A DNA stretch of 64,000 bases from Prunus persica (GCF_000346465.2 NC_034009.1:6928079-6992078); one strand, 5' to 3'. Positions 48,670 to 61,657 are shown, counted from the first letter of the stretch. Notes: a model not told the origin generated them from the letters alone. Made by a program: numbers and translations.

Positions 48670-50588
48670 TCAATCTTTAGCCAGACTTTGTGAAGATATC
48701 TGCTAGCTGCTCATTTGTAGGATAGTAAATTAAGTTAATGATTCCTTCTTGCAAGGCATCCTTGATGAAGTGATACCTTCGATCAATATGCTTAATTTTT
48801 TTTGGTGGAACACAGGTTTCTTTGTGATAGCAATTGTAGTTGTATTGTCACAATGTAGTGGTGTAGCTTCAGCTTGAAATTCACCAAAGTCTTCCAAAAT
48901 AAATCTGAGCCAAATTGCCTGTGCAGTTGCTTTCGATGCACTGATGTATTCTGCCTCGGCAGTAGAAAGAGCAACACAATTTTGTTTGACTGATGCCCAA
49001 GCAAAAACACCACTTCCAAAAGAGAAAGCATTTCATGAAGTGCTCTTACTGTCATCCACTGAGCCACTCCAGTCACTGTCACAGTAGCCAATTAACACTG
49101 CATTCCTTCCTTTCACATACTCCAACCCATAATCAAGTGTCCCCTGAATATACCTGAGAACTCTTTTTGCAGTTCCATAATGCTTATTAGTAGGACAACG
49201 CATAAATCTAGCAAGTAGACTAGATCCATACATTATATCAGGTCTTGTAGCTGTGAGGTATAGCAAGCTTCCCACAATCTTCCTATATTGCTCTTCATTT
49301 GCTGGACCGCTTCCATCATCTTTGCTTAATTTCTTAGTTGTAACCAGAGGTATAGAGACAGGTTTGCATTCACGTAGGCCAAATTTGCTCAACAAAGATG
49401 CTGCATATTTCTTTTGGTGAAGAAAAATGCTAGTGTGAGTTTGAATGACTCCCATTCCTAAAAAATGATGCAAGAGCCCCAAGTCTGTCATTTCATATTT
49501 CACCATCATGTCTTGCTTGAACTCCTCTAACATTGGCTGACAATTCCCTGTATAAACAATGTCATCTACATAGATGGACACTATTAGAATTTCTGCTTCT
49601 CCGCTGGTTTTGGTATAGAGAGTGGCCTCACATTGACTTTTGACAAATCCACACTGAGCAAAGTAGGTGTCAATTTCACCATACCAAGCTCTTGGTGCCT
49701 GTTTTAGGCCATACAGAGCTTTATGAAGCTTGTACACCTTATCTTCACTTCCCTTGACCACAAAATCATCAGGTTGATCTACATACACCTCCTCTTCCAA
49801 AACACCATTTAGAAAGGCAGATTTGACATCTAGCTGATACAATTTCCAATCTTTATGTGTTGCCAATGCAACTAGTGTGCGGATTGTATCAAGTCTAGCC
49901 ACTGGTGCAAAGGTCTCATTGTAGTTAAGACCTGGTTTCTGGGCATAACCTTTGGCAACCAGCCTTGCCTTGTTCTTCTGTACTGAACCATCAAGGTTTA
50001 GCTTGGTTTTGAACACTCACTTAACTCCAATTATAGGCTTATCAGCTGGTCTGTCCACCAGCTCCCATGTTGCATTTTTCTCAATCATTGACAGTTCATC
50101 CTTCATTGCTTTCATCCAAGATTCATCTTTAGCAGCTTCAAAAAATTTTTCTGGTTCCATAATACAAAGATTGCATTGAGCTAGAACATCATCCAGATTT
50201 CTCCACTTTAATAGAGTGTGATCAAAAGCTTGAGTGTTTCTCATGCTGCTGCTTATATCACTTGTCCTTGGTGATTGAAAGTGATCATAGCTTCTAGAAG
50301 GTGTCATTTGCGATGAATCATTAGACAGTTCAGATTGTTCTTCATGATTGATCACAGTTCCTTGTTTATCATACATTTGTTTCCAATCCCAAGCTGCATT
50401 CTCATCAAACACAACATCCCTTGAGAGTAGAATCTTCTTAGTAGTAGGATCATACACTCTATAACCTTTTTCACAAATTGCATACCCTACAAAAATACCC
50501 TTGGTGCTTTTTGCATCTAACTTCTGCCTCACTTCACTTGGTATGTGTATATAACACGCACAACCACATTATTTGAGGTGTGCCAGTC
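48670..50588 (-). pseudogene. Copia reverse transcriptase-RNase H part
   Basis: The frame resumes left of the nested insertion at about 50588 with a stop close by, then runs IHIPSEVRQKLDAKSTKG, and an open stretch to a stop at 50017. Reverse transcriptase follows (49033-50016) with [34 protein letters not shown] and the catalytic YVDD. RNase H follows with DSDWSGS; a stop after SKSTS at 49033 breaks it, and a frameshift lies near 48805. Homology runs to about 48670 (QLADIFTKSG). Stops make it non-functional. Confidence 0.9.
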
Positions 50589-50593
50589 CTGGT

Positions 50594-52680
50594 TTTAAGG
50601 ACCCGCCCCGAATTTTCTCAAAATCCGAGACGAACCCTTTGGAATTTCAGACATCACCCCGATGCCAGGCCCACTTACTAAAAACCGAGACTTCCTGCCG
50701 AAATTTCGACAGAATCTCCCCTATAAATTGGACATTCCCAAAATTTATACCTGCATGAAAACGCATTTTTTTTATATTCCCAACTGGCAGCATGCACAAT
50801 ATAATTTCATGCAATTCACATAAATGGCCTTCGGCCTTCCAATAATTCTCAAACAACTACCAAACAATTCAATTACAAAATATGACTACTATTTAGTCTG
50901 CGGCTGCACCTAATAACCTCAGGCTGCCTACGTACCCTCCTTGAGGGATCAAGCCACACGTAGTTCTTCCCTAAAACCCAATTCCACACTTGGGCGACGC
51001 CTTATTTCATTTCTCTGTATTTCACATATTCTCCCCATACGCCGGTACAACCAACGCCACGTTTGGGGCCTGTCAACACGCCGGATAACCTACGCCACGT
51101 GCGACCATGCCATACTGTCACATAACTCCCCGTACGCCGGTACAACCAGCACCACGTATGGGGCCTGTCCCAACGCCGGATAACCTACGTCACGCGGGAC
51201 CTCAACATTATATCACAAATCTCCCCATACGCCGGTACAACCAACGCCACGTATGGGGTCTGTCGACACGCCGGATAACCTACGCCACGTGCGACCTCAA
51301 CACTATCACATAATCTCCCCATACGCCGGTACAACCAACGCCACGTATGGGGCCTGTCTCAACGCCGGATAACCTACGCCACGTGAGACCTGAACATCAT
51401 ATTACATAGCTCCCCATACGCCGGTACAACCAACGCCACGTATGGGGTCTGTCCCAACGCCGGATAACCTACGCCACGTGGGACCTAACTTTCACTTGGT
51501 GGTACTTGTAGTGGATCCAACATCCGAGGAGGTACCTAAAGTAGTGCGTATAGCACTCCAAACTGACACTTTAGACTCTGTTGTACCCTTGTACAACCAT
51601 ATATAATTATAGTTATCTAAATTAATTCTAACATCGTGTAACTCTCCACAATAGTCTAGCTCCCGATAATCCCCCCCCTAGGAATGTGAGATTACTCCGG
51701 GAGACTCTCGGTCAACCAAGGGTCAAACTATTCTAACCCTGGTCAACCGGACCTGCAGAACCCATGACCTCCAATTTCTGATCCGGAAGTCCCTATGGGT
51801 TCTACCAGGTATAGGACACTTGTCCTGCAAGTTTGGTTCAGATCGGACGGTCGGATTTCTCACGATCGCACGATCCGACGGTTAATATAAAATATAAACT
51901 TAAAATTATTATTCGGAACATCCGGGGCTCCGATTCACGATCCGTGAATTCCTACACGATCCTAGTAATACCTAGATTAACATAAATTAAATTTGGGACC
52001 ATCCGACGGTCCCAACCTATCGAACCCGGATAACGCATAATATGCGATTATCCGTTCGATAGACAAACGACGTCCGAATTGAGATCCGCGAAATTTTACG
52101 CACTCGTGACGGCACGAGGATCTCAAAACTGCCCAGAGTCACTCCACCACCCTCGCCCACGCGCTGCCACACGCGCGGGCAGATCGGGTGTCCAAAGCGA
52201 TTATGGTTCGTCGAAAAATCTCGGAACCAAGACTCCAAACTCCTATCCTAAGTAAAACACCTCATTTGGAGTCACTTTTGTTCTTGGACCTACCCCAAAA
52301 AGTGACCGGAAATGCCCGATCACGGCGGCCGAAGTTTCGGCCAATTTTCAATTCGAAAATTGAGTTGCCTACGCTAAGAATCGATCTAATCCTACCCAAC
52401 CATCAGCTAGAGCAGCTCGAGAGCTTCAAAATCCATACCTGGGTCGACGGATTTGGTGGCCGGAGGAGGGAGATCAACGGCGTTGAAGTTCCGGCGACAT
52501 CCGGGCGAAAATCGCCATTTTCCGGCGGCTGGAGCGGCGGCCGATGGCGGGGATGGGCTGGGTCGTGACGCCGAGGTCGAGCCGGTTCTTTTGACACCGG
52601 CCCCGTCTGCAGCCGCGGCCGGTGGCCGGAGTTACGAAGAGAGAGAGAGGAGAGGCCGACGGGAGAGAGAGAGGAGTCGC

Positions 52681-52718
<38 letters not shown>

Positions 52719-52971
52719 TGAGTTTTTATAAAAATCTCATTTCGAAATATTTACGGTTGTGCCACTGGGCTTCTTTTGACCATATCTCTCTCGTTACAAC
52801 TCCGATTCGAGCCCACTACGTGTCTATGAACTCGTCTCAGTACGACCTATCTAAAAATATAAGTCACGGTCCCAAACTCTCTCCGGTTAAAAATATGACT
52901 AAAATACCCTTAAATAATTAAATAATTAAATGAGGGTAAAATTTGGGGAAATTTGGGGTCGGGGTGTTACA
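50594..52971. mobile_element. Solo-LTR-like element (copy 2) inside copia
   Basis: It lies in the copia integrase region. The right end is GGGGTGTTACA at 52971. CTGGT follows at 52972-52976 and also occurs at 50589-50593 on the left (CTGGTTTT at both), which is the likely target duplication; a 3-bp change sits beside the left copy. It shares sequence with copy 1 (29583-32197), above all the 3' third and a (GA)n run at 52682-52714. No coding domain was found. It must be younger than the copia insertion. Confidence 0.75.
51030..51487. repeat. Five-unit tandem repeat of about 95 bp
   Basis: Five units start at about 51031, 51126, 51221, 51315 and 51410. Each carries CTCCCCATACGCCGGTAC, CACGTATGGGG, CGCCGGATAACCTACG and CCACGTG (small changes per unit). 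It is absent from copy 1. The unit contains repeated CGCCGG and CCACGT and is GC-rich against its surroundings. Confidence 0.9.
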
Positions 52972-55087
52972 CTGGTTTTCTACCACTATATGCCTCAAAT
53001 GGAGTTTTATCTCCAAGTGCTCTAGTAGGGCACCTATTTAGTAAGTAGACAGCTGTGTGCACAGCTTCTGCCCATACATAGTAAGGCAATTCTTTCTCAT
53101 AAAGCATTGCTTTTGCCATTTCAACCACAGTCTTATTTTTTCTCTTTGCCACTCCATTTTTTTGTGGAGTATAGGCCATAGAGAGTTGTCTTTGAATCCC
53201 TTCAGCTTCACATAACTTGTTGAATTCACTGGATGTGAACTCTCCTCCTTTGTCACTTCTCAAACACTTCACCTTAAAGCCACTTTGCAATTCTACCATT
53301 GATTTGAACTTTCGAAAGTAATTCAGTGCATCAGACTTGTATCTGAGAAAATAGACCCAGACCATTCTTGTACAATCATCTATAAGAAGCATGAAATACT
53401 TGTTGCCAGCAATGGATTCATTTTGCATAGGTCCACACAAATCCACATGAACTAGCTCAAGAGGATTGCTTGCTCTCCATGCTTGGTTCTTTGGAAACCA
53501 TTCTCGATTCTGCTTTCCAAGCTGACATCCTTCACAGACTCCATCAACCTTTTCCATGAATGGCAATCCATGCACCATCTCCTTTTCTTTGAGTTGACTT
53601 AGTCCTTTTAGATGCAGTTGGCCCAACCTTTTGTGCCATGTCCAAGTAGAGTTAGATACACTTGCCTTTAGTGCAATATGATCATTAGGTAATAGTGTCA
53701 AGGGATAACACCTATTCCTATTCATCTCTACTTTGATTACAAGACACTCTAGTGAAGGACCTTCAAAGATGCTGCACAATTTTCCTCCAAATACTAGATA
53801 GTAACCATATTCATCCATTTGGCCCACACTTAGTAAATTCTCTTTTAGTCCAGGAAGATACATCACTTCCTTGATATACTTTCTGCCTTTGGTAGTATCA
53901 ATTGCCAATGTGCCCATTCTAGCTACATTCACAAGCTCACCATTTGGCATTTGTACCTTGCCTACCGCATTTGTTCTGATATCTGTCAGCAAACTCTCAT
54001 TTTCAGTTATGTGGTTGCTACAACAACTGTCTATATACCATTCTCCAGTAACATTTGTGGCAGCAATAGTACTGTTGGCATAAAATAGGTTTCCAGTCAC
54101 TTCCATTTGATTTGCACAGTTTGCTTTTTGCACATTCTTGGTTGCAGTACACTCTTTAGCCAAATGTCCAAATTTGTCACAATTGTAACACTTAGGCTTT
54201 CCCTTGTATCTGCATTCACCAAAATGAAATTTAGAACACACTTTGCACTGTGGTTTTGAACCTTCTTGACCCACTGTTGATGATGAGTTCTGTGCAAAAT
54301 TGGTGTGTTGAGGCTTGGAATTTGATTCCCATGGTTTGCCTTTTGGATTCCAATTTTTCTGAGACTTAGATTGACCAGATTGAAAACCTCCCTTGTTCTG
54401 GCTTTTAGGATTCACAGAAAAAGAGGCAAATGCCTTCTCAGCTGTATTAGTATTATGCAGCTCAAATCGTTGCTCTTGACTCTTTAGAATGGAAATGACT
54501 TCCTGTAAATCTACTGTTTTCAGACTTTTTGTATTCTCAATCACTAGACAAATAGGATCATAAACCTTATTCAAACTGATTAGAACCTTTTGAACGAGCC
54601 TTTCATTAGATAGAGATTCACTATATGTTTTCATTTGATTAATCAGCTCATTCAAACGAGTAAGATATGCAGATAGAGATTCATTTTCATGCATCCTAAT
54701 ATACTCAAACTCACGTCTAATGTTTTGAAGCTTTATCGATCTGACATGGTCACCACCATGATATTCTCCATATAGCAGATTCCATGCCATTTTAACTGAA
54801 TCAGCATTAGCAATGCGACGGAAGATCTGATCAGAAACTAAGTTCTGAATAATCCCCAGAGCTTTTGCATCCTTCATAAGAATCGTAGCCATCTTCTCAT
54901 CATCGTCCTCTGTAGATGTTTCCTCAGCTGCCTTCTTCTTCTTCGATTCTGGAATCGTAATTCCTTTCTCCACCAGAGTCCACAACCCATATGACTTGAA
55001 GATGGTTATCATCTTGATTCTCCAGAACTCATAGTTCTCACTGGAGAAGATTGGAGTTCTTACTTCTGAACCTCCAGATTCAGACAT
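52972..55087 (-). pseudogene. Copia gag-protease-integrase part
   Basis: An open frame of about 706 codons starts at 55087. It has the UBN2-type gag, the zinc knuckle CYNCDKFGHLAKEC, a protease-like WYIDSCCSNHIT (the usual DSGA/DSGC is DSCC here), the HH-CC zinc finger (HKRLGQLHL ... CEGCQLGK), and an integrase core with HVDLCGP and LRSDKGGEF (the two Asp). The third catalytic residue, normally Glu in NGVAERKN, reads Lys here (NGVAKRKN), so integrase should be inactive. The frame ends where the LTR-like element interrupts it. The product would act in retrotransposition. Confidence 0.9.
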
Positions 55088-55221
55088 TGCTAATCTCAGA
55101 TAACCAAAACCAACTTGTTTCAGATATCAAATGAGCTCCAATCGATCGCCACGAGCTTGAGTAAGCACCGATTTAGCTTGATTTCACAGATTTGAAAAAC
55201 GCCCAGATTCAAATGATCGAA

Positions 55222-55237
55222 CCTGGCTCTGAGGCCA
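55222..55237 (-). promoter_or_regulatory. Copia primer-binding site
   Basis: Minus strand TGGCCTCAGAGCCAGG, close to the initiator-tRNA-Met site TGGTATCAGAGC used by plant copia elements. It lies directly inside the 5' LTR. Confidence 0.8.
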
Positions 55238-55604
55238 TGTAAGTGTTTTTGCTATTCAAGATGGGTTTTGGGTATTGGTGTTAGAGAGAAAAGAAGAAAT
55301 AGAGAATGCTATTGAATAACTGCTCTACTTGCTCACAAAGTATGTGAGCAAGGTTTTGTATATTCTCTATCTGTAAGAATGAGCTCACACGGCATGTACT
55401 ACATGACTGTTAGATCTGAGTTGGATTCACACAAGCATCTATGAATCTCAGCCATCCATTTGTCTCAATTCTAGGAATACCACTCTTGGCTATTTTAGCC
55501 TTACACGTTTGAAGCCTTACACTTGTCATTCTCTAGGACTAAGTGAATACACAATTAACACTCTAGGCTTAAAAGAAATCAGGCTCACTACTTACAATTC
55601 TACA
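55238..55604 (-). repeat. Copia 5' LTR
   Basis: TG...CA ended; the primer site abuts it on the left and the target duplication AAAAC follows at 55605. Confidence 0.95.
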
Positions 55605-55609
55605 AAAAC

Positions 55610-56231
55610 TGCAGACACTTTCGAGAGAGAAAATCTTAGCAAAAGGAATTCATCACGCTTTATTTAAGTTCTAGAACCTTACATATGTCACTCTCCTAGC
55701 AATATCATGACGCTTATTACAAAAACAATGCCTGTTATTACAAAAAAAGAAAAAGAAAAGAAAAGAAAAAGCCTGCCTAGAGTTGGAATTTGGAACATCG
55801 TAGGCTATCATAAGCCTACGAGTAAGTTCATTTAGATAAAGTTGTTGTTGAATCTTGAACGTACTGTTATGTTTTGATCCCAATAACGTACGTTGAACAA
55901 CATATATACTAAGGGCATTCGTATTTTATTTATTTATAGATAGTCTCGATATTACAAGGGAAATTTATTACATACGAACCAAAGAGGTACAGCTAACCAT
56001 GGGGGATAGAAAGAGCCTAGTCCCGTTTGCTAGCCAAACCCTAATCCCACTTGAGTCAGATCTCATGGGTTTATTTTTACAAAAGGGGATTCGTATTTTA
56101 TTTATTCATAGATAGTCTCGACATTACAAGGGAAATTTATTACAAACGAAATAAAGAGGTACAACAAACCATGGGGATATAAAGAGCCGAAGCCCGTTTG
56201 GTAGCCAAACTCATGGGTTTATTCATCAAGT
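55610..56231. repeat. Region downstream of MDL with duplicated 3' flank repeat
   Basis: A block of about 130-160 bp occurs at about 55921-56082 and again at about 56097-56228 (offset 172 bp), and a third time near the right edge (about 63755-63905). Shared phrases are TAGTCTCGA-ATTACAAGGG, AAATTTATTACA, AAAGAGGTACA, CCATGG, CCCGTTTG and CTCATGGGTTTATT. Left of it (55610-55920) no gene is certain; a minus-strand ORF at 55671-55883 has no recognised family. Confidence 0.75.
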
Positions 56232-58329
56232 TTAAAAAACAAAGGATGCTGCTGACTTGAGGGAATCCAAGATTTTTAGATCTGAAGCTGATCTTTCTTG
56301 CAGAATTTTACTGCCCACATACCTGCCCATGGCACAAAAATGGAAAGGATGAGAAAGAGAAATATGGCATAGAGTTCATTACAAACAAGCCATTCAACCA
56401 AATAATTATTGAGAATTTGTAGTGGCTGCAAGTAAGTGTATTTAACATACCTCCCTAACATCAGATAGAAGCCCTGAGGGTGGCTCGCTGGTGTGTAAGG
56501 GAATGTTGAGCCATCAACAACGCGTAATGCGTTGATCCCTGTAACACGGAAATCACCATCAAGCACCTTCCCGACAAGGCATCCACCGTGGTAGTGCCAA
56601 TATGAGGCTACTGATTCTCGGCAAAATGTTTCGAAGGCTGCATCATCTGTTTGGTCCTTTGGCAAAGGGATTCCCAAAATATTAAAACCTTCTATACCCG
56701 GCAAATCTTCAACTTTATATGGTTTTAATGCGTCTGTGCTCAAGAGTTCACCAATCTTCTTCATGCCGCTAACACAATGAGAAAGATCTGTCGGATTTGA
56801 ATAGTAATTGAATTTGACATTTGGACTGACTCTCACATTAGACGATGATTTCAGTGTGAGAGAACCATAAGATAAAGGTCCTGCCACTTTGCTAGCAAAG
56901 TGAGCAAAAGTCGAATTTGGCAGGGGATAAGATGTACTAGGGAAAAAACCGAAGGGTGGAGTTGTAAATGGCAAGCTCGAGAAAGAACATTGGTAGAAAT
57001 CGTTTGAAATGCCTAGAACAGTTACAATTGTGGGTTCAATTGGATTTGGGGGCAAAATGTTAATGAAATTACGAGGATTGTCGTGCAGAAACTCTCCGAC
57101 GTAAGGATGGGAAAGAACAACTGGAATATTTAGAGATGATAGGTAAGACTCTGGCCCAACACCGCTAAGTAGTAGAAGTTGAGGGGTCCCAATTGTCCCT
57201 GCACTCACGATAACTTCTCCCTTACCGCGTACAAATGCTTGGTGAGGCGTTCCGTTAGAATCCCTGTATATGACTCCTGTAGCTGTCAAACCTACATTAC
57301 AGAAAAGCTTTTAATCATTATCAAACAAATCCAAGGAAAATAATGAAATTTTATTCGTACTTCCAGACCTTGGCTCCTGCTAGTGTTTTAAAATGATAAA
57401 ATATTAATTTTGGAGTGCATGATGCAACATACCTGGTGCATTGGAGAAGATGATCTTCTCTACTGAGGCATGAACTCCAACTCGCAAGTTGTTAGAGTTT
57501 CCTTTATTAAGAAGTTCATCAGCTGCATGTCTCGTTCCCTTGTTGTCAAAAGTTGAGCCGGTAATTCTAGTTCCTTCTTCATGATCTAAACTAAATCCAT
57601 GGTTTGGATGAACACCAGCCTCCAAGAAGGCAGTTTTTGTAACAGATTGCCAAGATTGAGCATTTGGCTTGTACACAATAGTGTCTTCCACCCACTCATA
57701 TGTCTGATTAACCAAATCCATGTCCCAATCAACTCCTGATGCACTATAGATTGAGGTGTTGGCTCTGGCGTAGACACCGGCATTGATCATGCTTGTGCCA
57801 CCGAGCACCCTGCCCCGTACATTATCAATACCATCTTCGGACACGAACCTTTCGACCGGTGTCTTTCCATCATCTTCTTGCTGGAGATTATATACAAACC
57901 CATCTGCAGTCAAGACGTTGGGATATGCTGTCGGAAGACTGCCCCTTTCGAGAACGAGCACCTTGTATTTTTCTGATAAAGTTGCTGCCAATGGACACCC
58001 TGATGTTCCTCCGCCAACTATAACGTAGTCATATGATCCTTCCAACTCTAGATCAGTGGCGTCGTATGCAAAGGTCAGGTAGCTAAAATCTGCAAAATCT
58101 CAAGAGACGAAGAGTTTTTAAAAGTACATAGCACATGCATCTACGCAGGCGTCTATATCTGCTTTTCTTACACTTTTTTCCGTTTACTTTTTGATTGCCT
58201 TTTGAATTACGGATGAAGTGATTTACCATGATCAGAAGTCGTGGCAAGCGAGTGGACCTCAGAATATTGAAGATGGAGGACAAAAATGTGCAACACCAAC
58301 AGCATAGCTGACATTGTTGATTTCTCCAT
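56232..58329 (-). CDS. MDL: (R)-mandelonitrile lyase (hydroxynitrile lyase)
   Basis: Four exons, 58329-58227, 58089-57433, 57291-56451 and 56322-56232, join to 1692 nt (563 aa), the length of known Prunus isoforms; the three GT-AG introns keep frame. The first exon encodes a signal peptide ([20 protein letters not shown]) before [20 protein letters not shown]. Landmarks of the GMC flavoprotein family: [17 protein letters not shown] (FAD fold), [41 protein letters not shown] and [10 protein letters not shown] (active-site His residues). The enzyme splits (R)-mandelonitrile to benzaldehyde and hydrogen cyanide in cyanogenesis; it is a secreted glycoprotein in seeds, and NXS/T sites are present. 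The start follows a TATA-like region at 58384-58393. No break was found. Confidence 0.95.
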
Positions 58330-58383
58330 GTTTTTGATAACTCAAAACACTTTCACACTTTCGTAGAAGCTCTCCATTCTCTG

Positions 58384-58393
58384 GAATTTATAG
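58384..58393 (-). promoter_or_regulatory. TATA box of the mandelonitrile lyase gene
   Basis: Minus strand CTATAAATTC, about 55 bp upstream of the ATG at 58329, leaving room for a short leader. Confidence 0.6.
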
Positions 58394-59880
58394 AGAATAA
58401 GACTTTACATTCTAGGGCGTTTTGATGATTGAGATGAAAGCACGTGATTATATTCAGAAAGCATTATCACATGAATGCATTAACTTGTCATATAGTGTTG
58501 TCGTACACTTACAATCACACGATTTCATCATGGAGGTCGAACATAGGGATTTTTAGTGTTGGCAATGAAAGCACAAAATGAGACCCTTCTGAAATTTGAT
58601 TTATTCTCTCCATTGAGTTTAATGGGTCTTCCAATTTATGTGTAGATTACCAAATGAAAAATGTTGCAATATCCATATACATATATATGATGTTTTGATC
58701 CCTTTAGTTACTTTGGCATGTATTGCGAGTTCGAATTTTTATATATATTTTATGAGACGATCCCTTACACATGAAATCTTGGCTCCGCCACTGGTACGTA
58801 TTACAATTTGAATGGATTAAGAACACTAACACATTAACACGCCACTTAATAGTTGCCCACATTTTCCTACACAATATACTCTGTTTGTTCATGTTCATTA
58901 GTGGCCATTATCTGTAAACCGAGCTCGCTGCCACATACTCCAAGCCCAGACTCACACACACAGCTGCGAGGACCAGCGGTGATAAGACTTGTGAGAGAAA
59001 TTCGCACAGAGCTCTACAGCATTTAAGACAACGCTGTGAATATAGCTGTGAGTGCAATTCACACTCCAGCGCATATACAATGCCAAAGCTTTGAGAGCAA
59101 TCAACACCACAGCGATGAGGATAAGGGCAAACAACTCGTGAAAGAATAGATTCCCAACTGATAGAATTTGTATTCTTTCATTCTCTTCTTGTATAAGTTG
59201 AATATCAAAGTTTTGTCTGATCGTTTGTAAAGCGAGCCCTTCATCAAATATTATAATGAAAATTTGAATAAGAATCCTTCTTTCCATTTTGAGCTCTCTG
59301 CAGGATACCTTTCATACAACCAACCAACGGATCCTTGGGATTACATTTTAGGAAGTATCTTAAATTACCTTCAATAGAAAAATTACAACAAATAGATTAG
59401 CTTTGTTCTGCCATAACATCAAATATTAAATTAAAGTTTGAATACAAATCCTTCTTTACATTTTGAGATCTTTGAAAGAAACCTTGAATACAACCACTTC
59501 AGACTAGTTCAAGCATGAGTCTTTTATAAGATCACGTATTTGTTCATGTCTCTTATGTTTAGGTTGTGGATAGTATTAGCTGTTTCAGTGCTATCTTTGT
59601 ACACTCTTATGGTGCTTATTATTTTTTAATAAAGCATCTCTTTGAAAAAAAGGGGTTAGATTATGCCACTTCATCAATTTAACAAAAGTCCAAACCGGTC
59701 AAATTGATGGAGTGAGTAAATTAGTTGAATATTAAAACGTTGGGGCGTAAATTGACAAAATTAAAATCTCGTGGGGGTAAAATTCTGTTAACTGTTTTTT
59801 TTTTTTTTTTTTCCTTTTAGGGAGGGTGTCAAGGGGTTCCATTGCACCCACAAGGGCTTTCCAAGGCCAAAGCATGGCCT
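58394..59880. other. Promoter side of MDL; LTR-like debris with duplication
   Basis: At 59241-59322 and 59417-59498 a segment repeats with a period of about 176 bp (CATCAAATATTA, AATCCTTCTTT, CATTTTGAG, ATACAACCA). A minus-strand ORF at 58952-59287 ends in LTR/primer-site-like DNA (GGTATCCTGCAGAGAGC), so I read it as retrotransposon leader debris, not a gene. No other gene was seen. Confidence 0.5.
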
Positions 59881-60070
59881 TTAGATTAATTATTGTTTTA
59901 CCCCAATAACGGGCACTCAGTCTTAGTTTACCTCTGGAATTGAAAATTTTCTCACTTAACCCCTAGAATCTCTCAAATTTGTTGAAATTTTCTCACTTTA
60001 CTACTTCCGTCCGTTAAATGTGCTGACGTGGCATGTGCATTTTAGTAATTTTAGCTATTAGAAAGTTTAA

Positions 60071-61657
60071 TAGTAAATTGAGCTTATACCCATAAAATTC
60101 ATTTTAAATCACCTACAACCCTTTCCTTTAGTTTTCTATTTAAAATACCCAATTTTTTCAAATAATATTCGATGACTAGGATCCAACTAAGCAAGTTACC
60201 TAATATAACTTAAAATCTGATTTATTGTATTTTTAGAATTCCAAAACTACCCCTATTTATAAGTTAATGTGTTATGGGGGGTGTAACTAATGACACCCGT
60301 TCAATTTGAAAATATCTCCAAATAGTTGTAATGGATGTAGGAACTAATGTAGAAACTTATTTGAAATTAAATATTAAAATTCCACATTAAAGTATTAGTA
60401 ATCGATTTTACGACTAGTAATCTATTTTTGAATTAATGGTGTTTTCCTTCTATGAATTACGACTAGTAATCTATTTAAAGTATTAATAATTTAAATTCAA
60501 TATTAAATTTAGGAATTAATGTTGTTTTCTTTTTATGAATTATACGACCAGTATTCTTTTTTATTATAGTTTTATGAATAATAGTGTACATTCTAATTAT
60601 GTTGAAAAATAATTTGATAATCTATTTATTGATTTTTTTTTAAAACATTTTTAATGAACCTATTTTTTCTCCAAATATTGTACCTTTTTCTTTTCTTTAT
60701 TACTTGTTTTATGAAAAATAATTTGATCATCATTTTATTGTTTGTTTTATGAATTTTTTTTTTAATGAGCCTATTTTCTCTCTCAAAATAATGTACCTAT
60801 TTTTTTTTTCTCTAATAATGTACCTATTATAATGAACCTATTTTTTTCTCTAATAATGTACCTATTTTTCTCTCTCAAAATAATGTACCTATTTTTTCTC
60901 TCAAAATAATGTACCTATTTTTTCCCCTAAACAATTTACCTGGTATAATGAACCTATTTTTTTTTCTCTAAATAATGTACCTTTTGTTTCTCTAATACTG
61001 TATACCTAGTAAAACAATTTACCTAGTATAATGAACTTATTTTTTTCTTCTAAGTAATGTACCTATTTTTAATTTATAAAAAATGTGCATAAATTTCAAT
61101 TATACAACGTACCTATTTTCTATAAATTATTGTGTACCTATTTTTAATTTATGAAAAATGTACGAAAATTTCAATTACAAAGTAATTGACCTATTTTTGT
61201 TAATTTTTTTGGTAAATAATATACCTATATTTTTATACATATATATTTATATTTATATTTTTCATATGTACATTATTGGATATGTAATTTACATATATAT
61301 ATTTTTTGCAATTTTAAGGGGCCATATGTTAGAGAGAATGACAACCAAAAGAAATGGGGTGATTGATAAAAAAAAAAAGGCTCATTAAAAAAAAATTGTT
61401 TTCATAAAACAAACAATAAAAAGATGATCACCAATAGGGAGTCTTAATTACAATTATGGCAGTTAATGAAATGCTTGGAATAAATTATAAATAAAATATG
61501 AAGTCTAATGTCAAGGATGTAAAAACATAGGAGTACTGCGATGTCTTATATCCTACTGGTCATTTAAGTTTGAATTTAAGTTTTACACATAGATTTATAG
61601 AATGATGGGTATATGTCTAGGAAATAAAAATTGTAGGGACCTATATTGGACAAGCCC
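60071..61657. mobile_element. Insertion in the left arm, 9-bp target duplication
   Basis: The left arm of the foldback element breaks here relative to its right arm. AAAGTTTAA occurs on both sides (60062-60070, 61658-61666). The insert is AT-rich and contains a TAATGTACCTATTTTT-type repeat array at about 60785-61225. No gene and no clear terminal repeats were seen, so its class is open. Confidence 0.5.
60785..61225. repeat. GTACCTATTTTT repeat array
   Basis: The phrase AATGTACCTATTTTT or a near variant recurs about ten times with irregular spacing, mixed with TCTCTCAAAATAATG. It is T-rich on the plus strand. Confidence 0.75.

Larger units (their letters stand above)
48254..55604 (-). mobile_element. 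Ty1/copia retrotransposon, complete ends, nested insertion
   Basis: Paired LTRs of 360 and 367 bp (48254-48613, 55238-55604) start TGTAAGTG and end ATTCTACA. They differ by about a dozen substitutions plus short indels by hand count. The element is flanked by a 5-bp target duplication AAAAC (48249-48253 and 55605-55609). On the minus strand a primer site TGGCCTCAGAGCCAGG lies at 55222-55237 (tRNA-iMet-like) and a purine-rich AAAAGGGAG at 48614-48622. Without the inserted LTR-like element (50594-52971) it is about 5 kb, normal for copia. The order gag, protease, integrase, reverse transcriptase, RNase H fits Ty1/copia. Confidence 0.95.

Noticed and set aside
58952..59287. 111-codon minus-strand ORF with a hydrophobic stretch
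   Set aside because: It overlaps LTR/leader-like debris and a local duplication; no family is recognisable.
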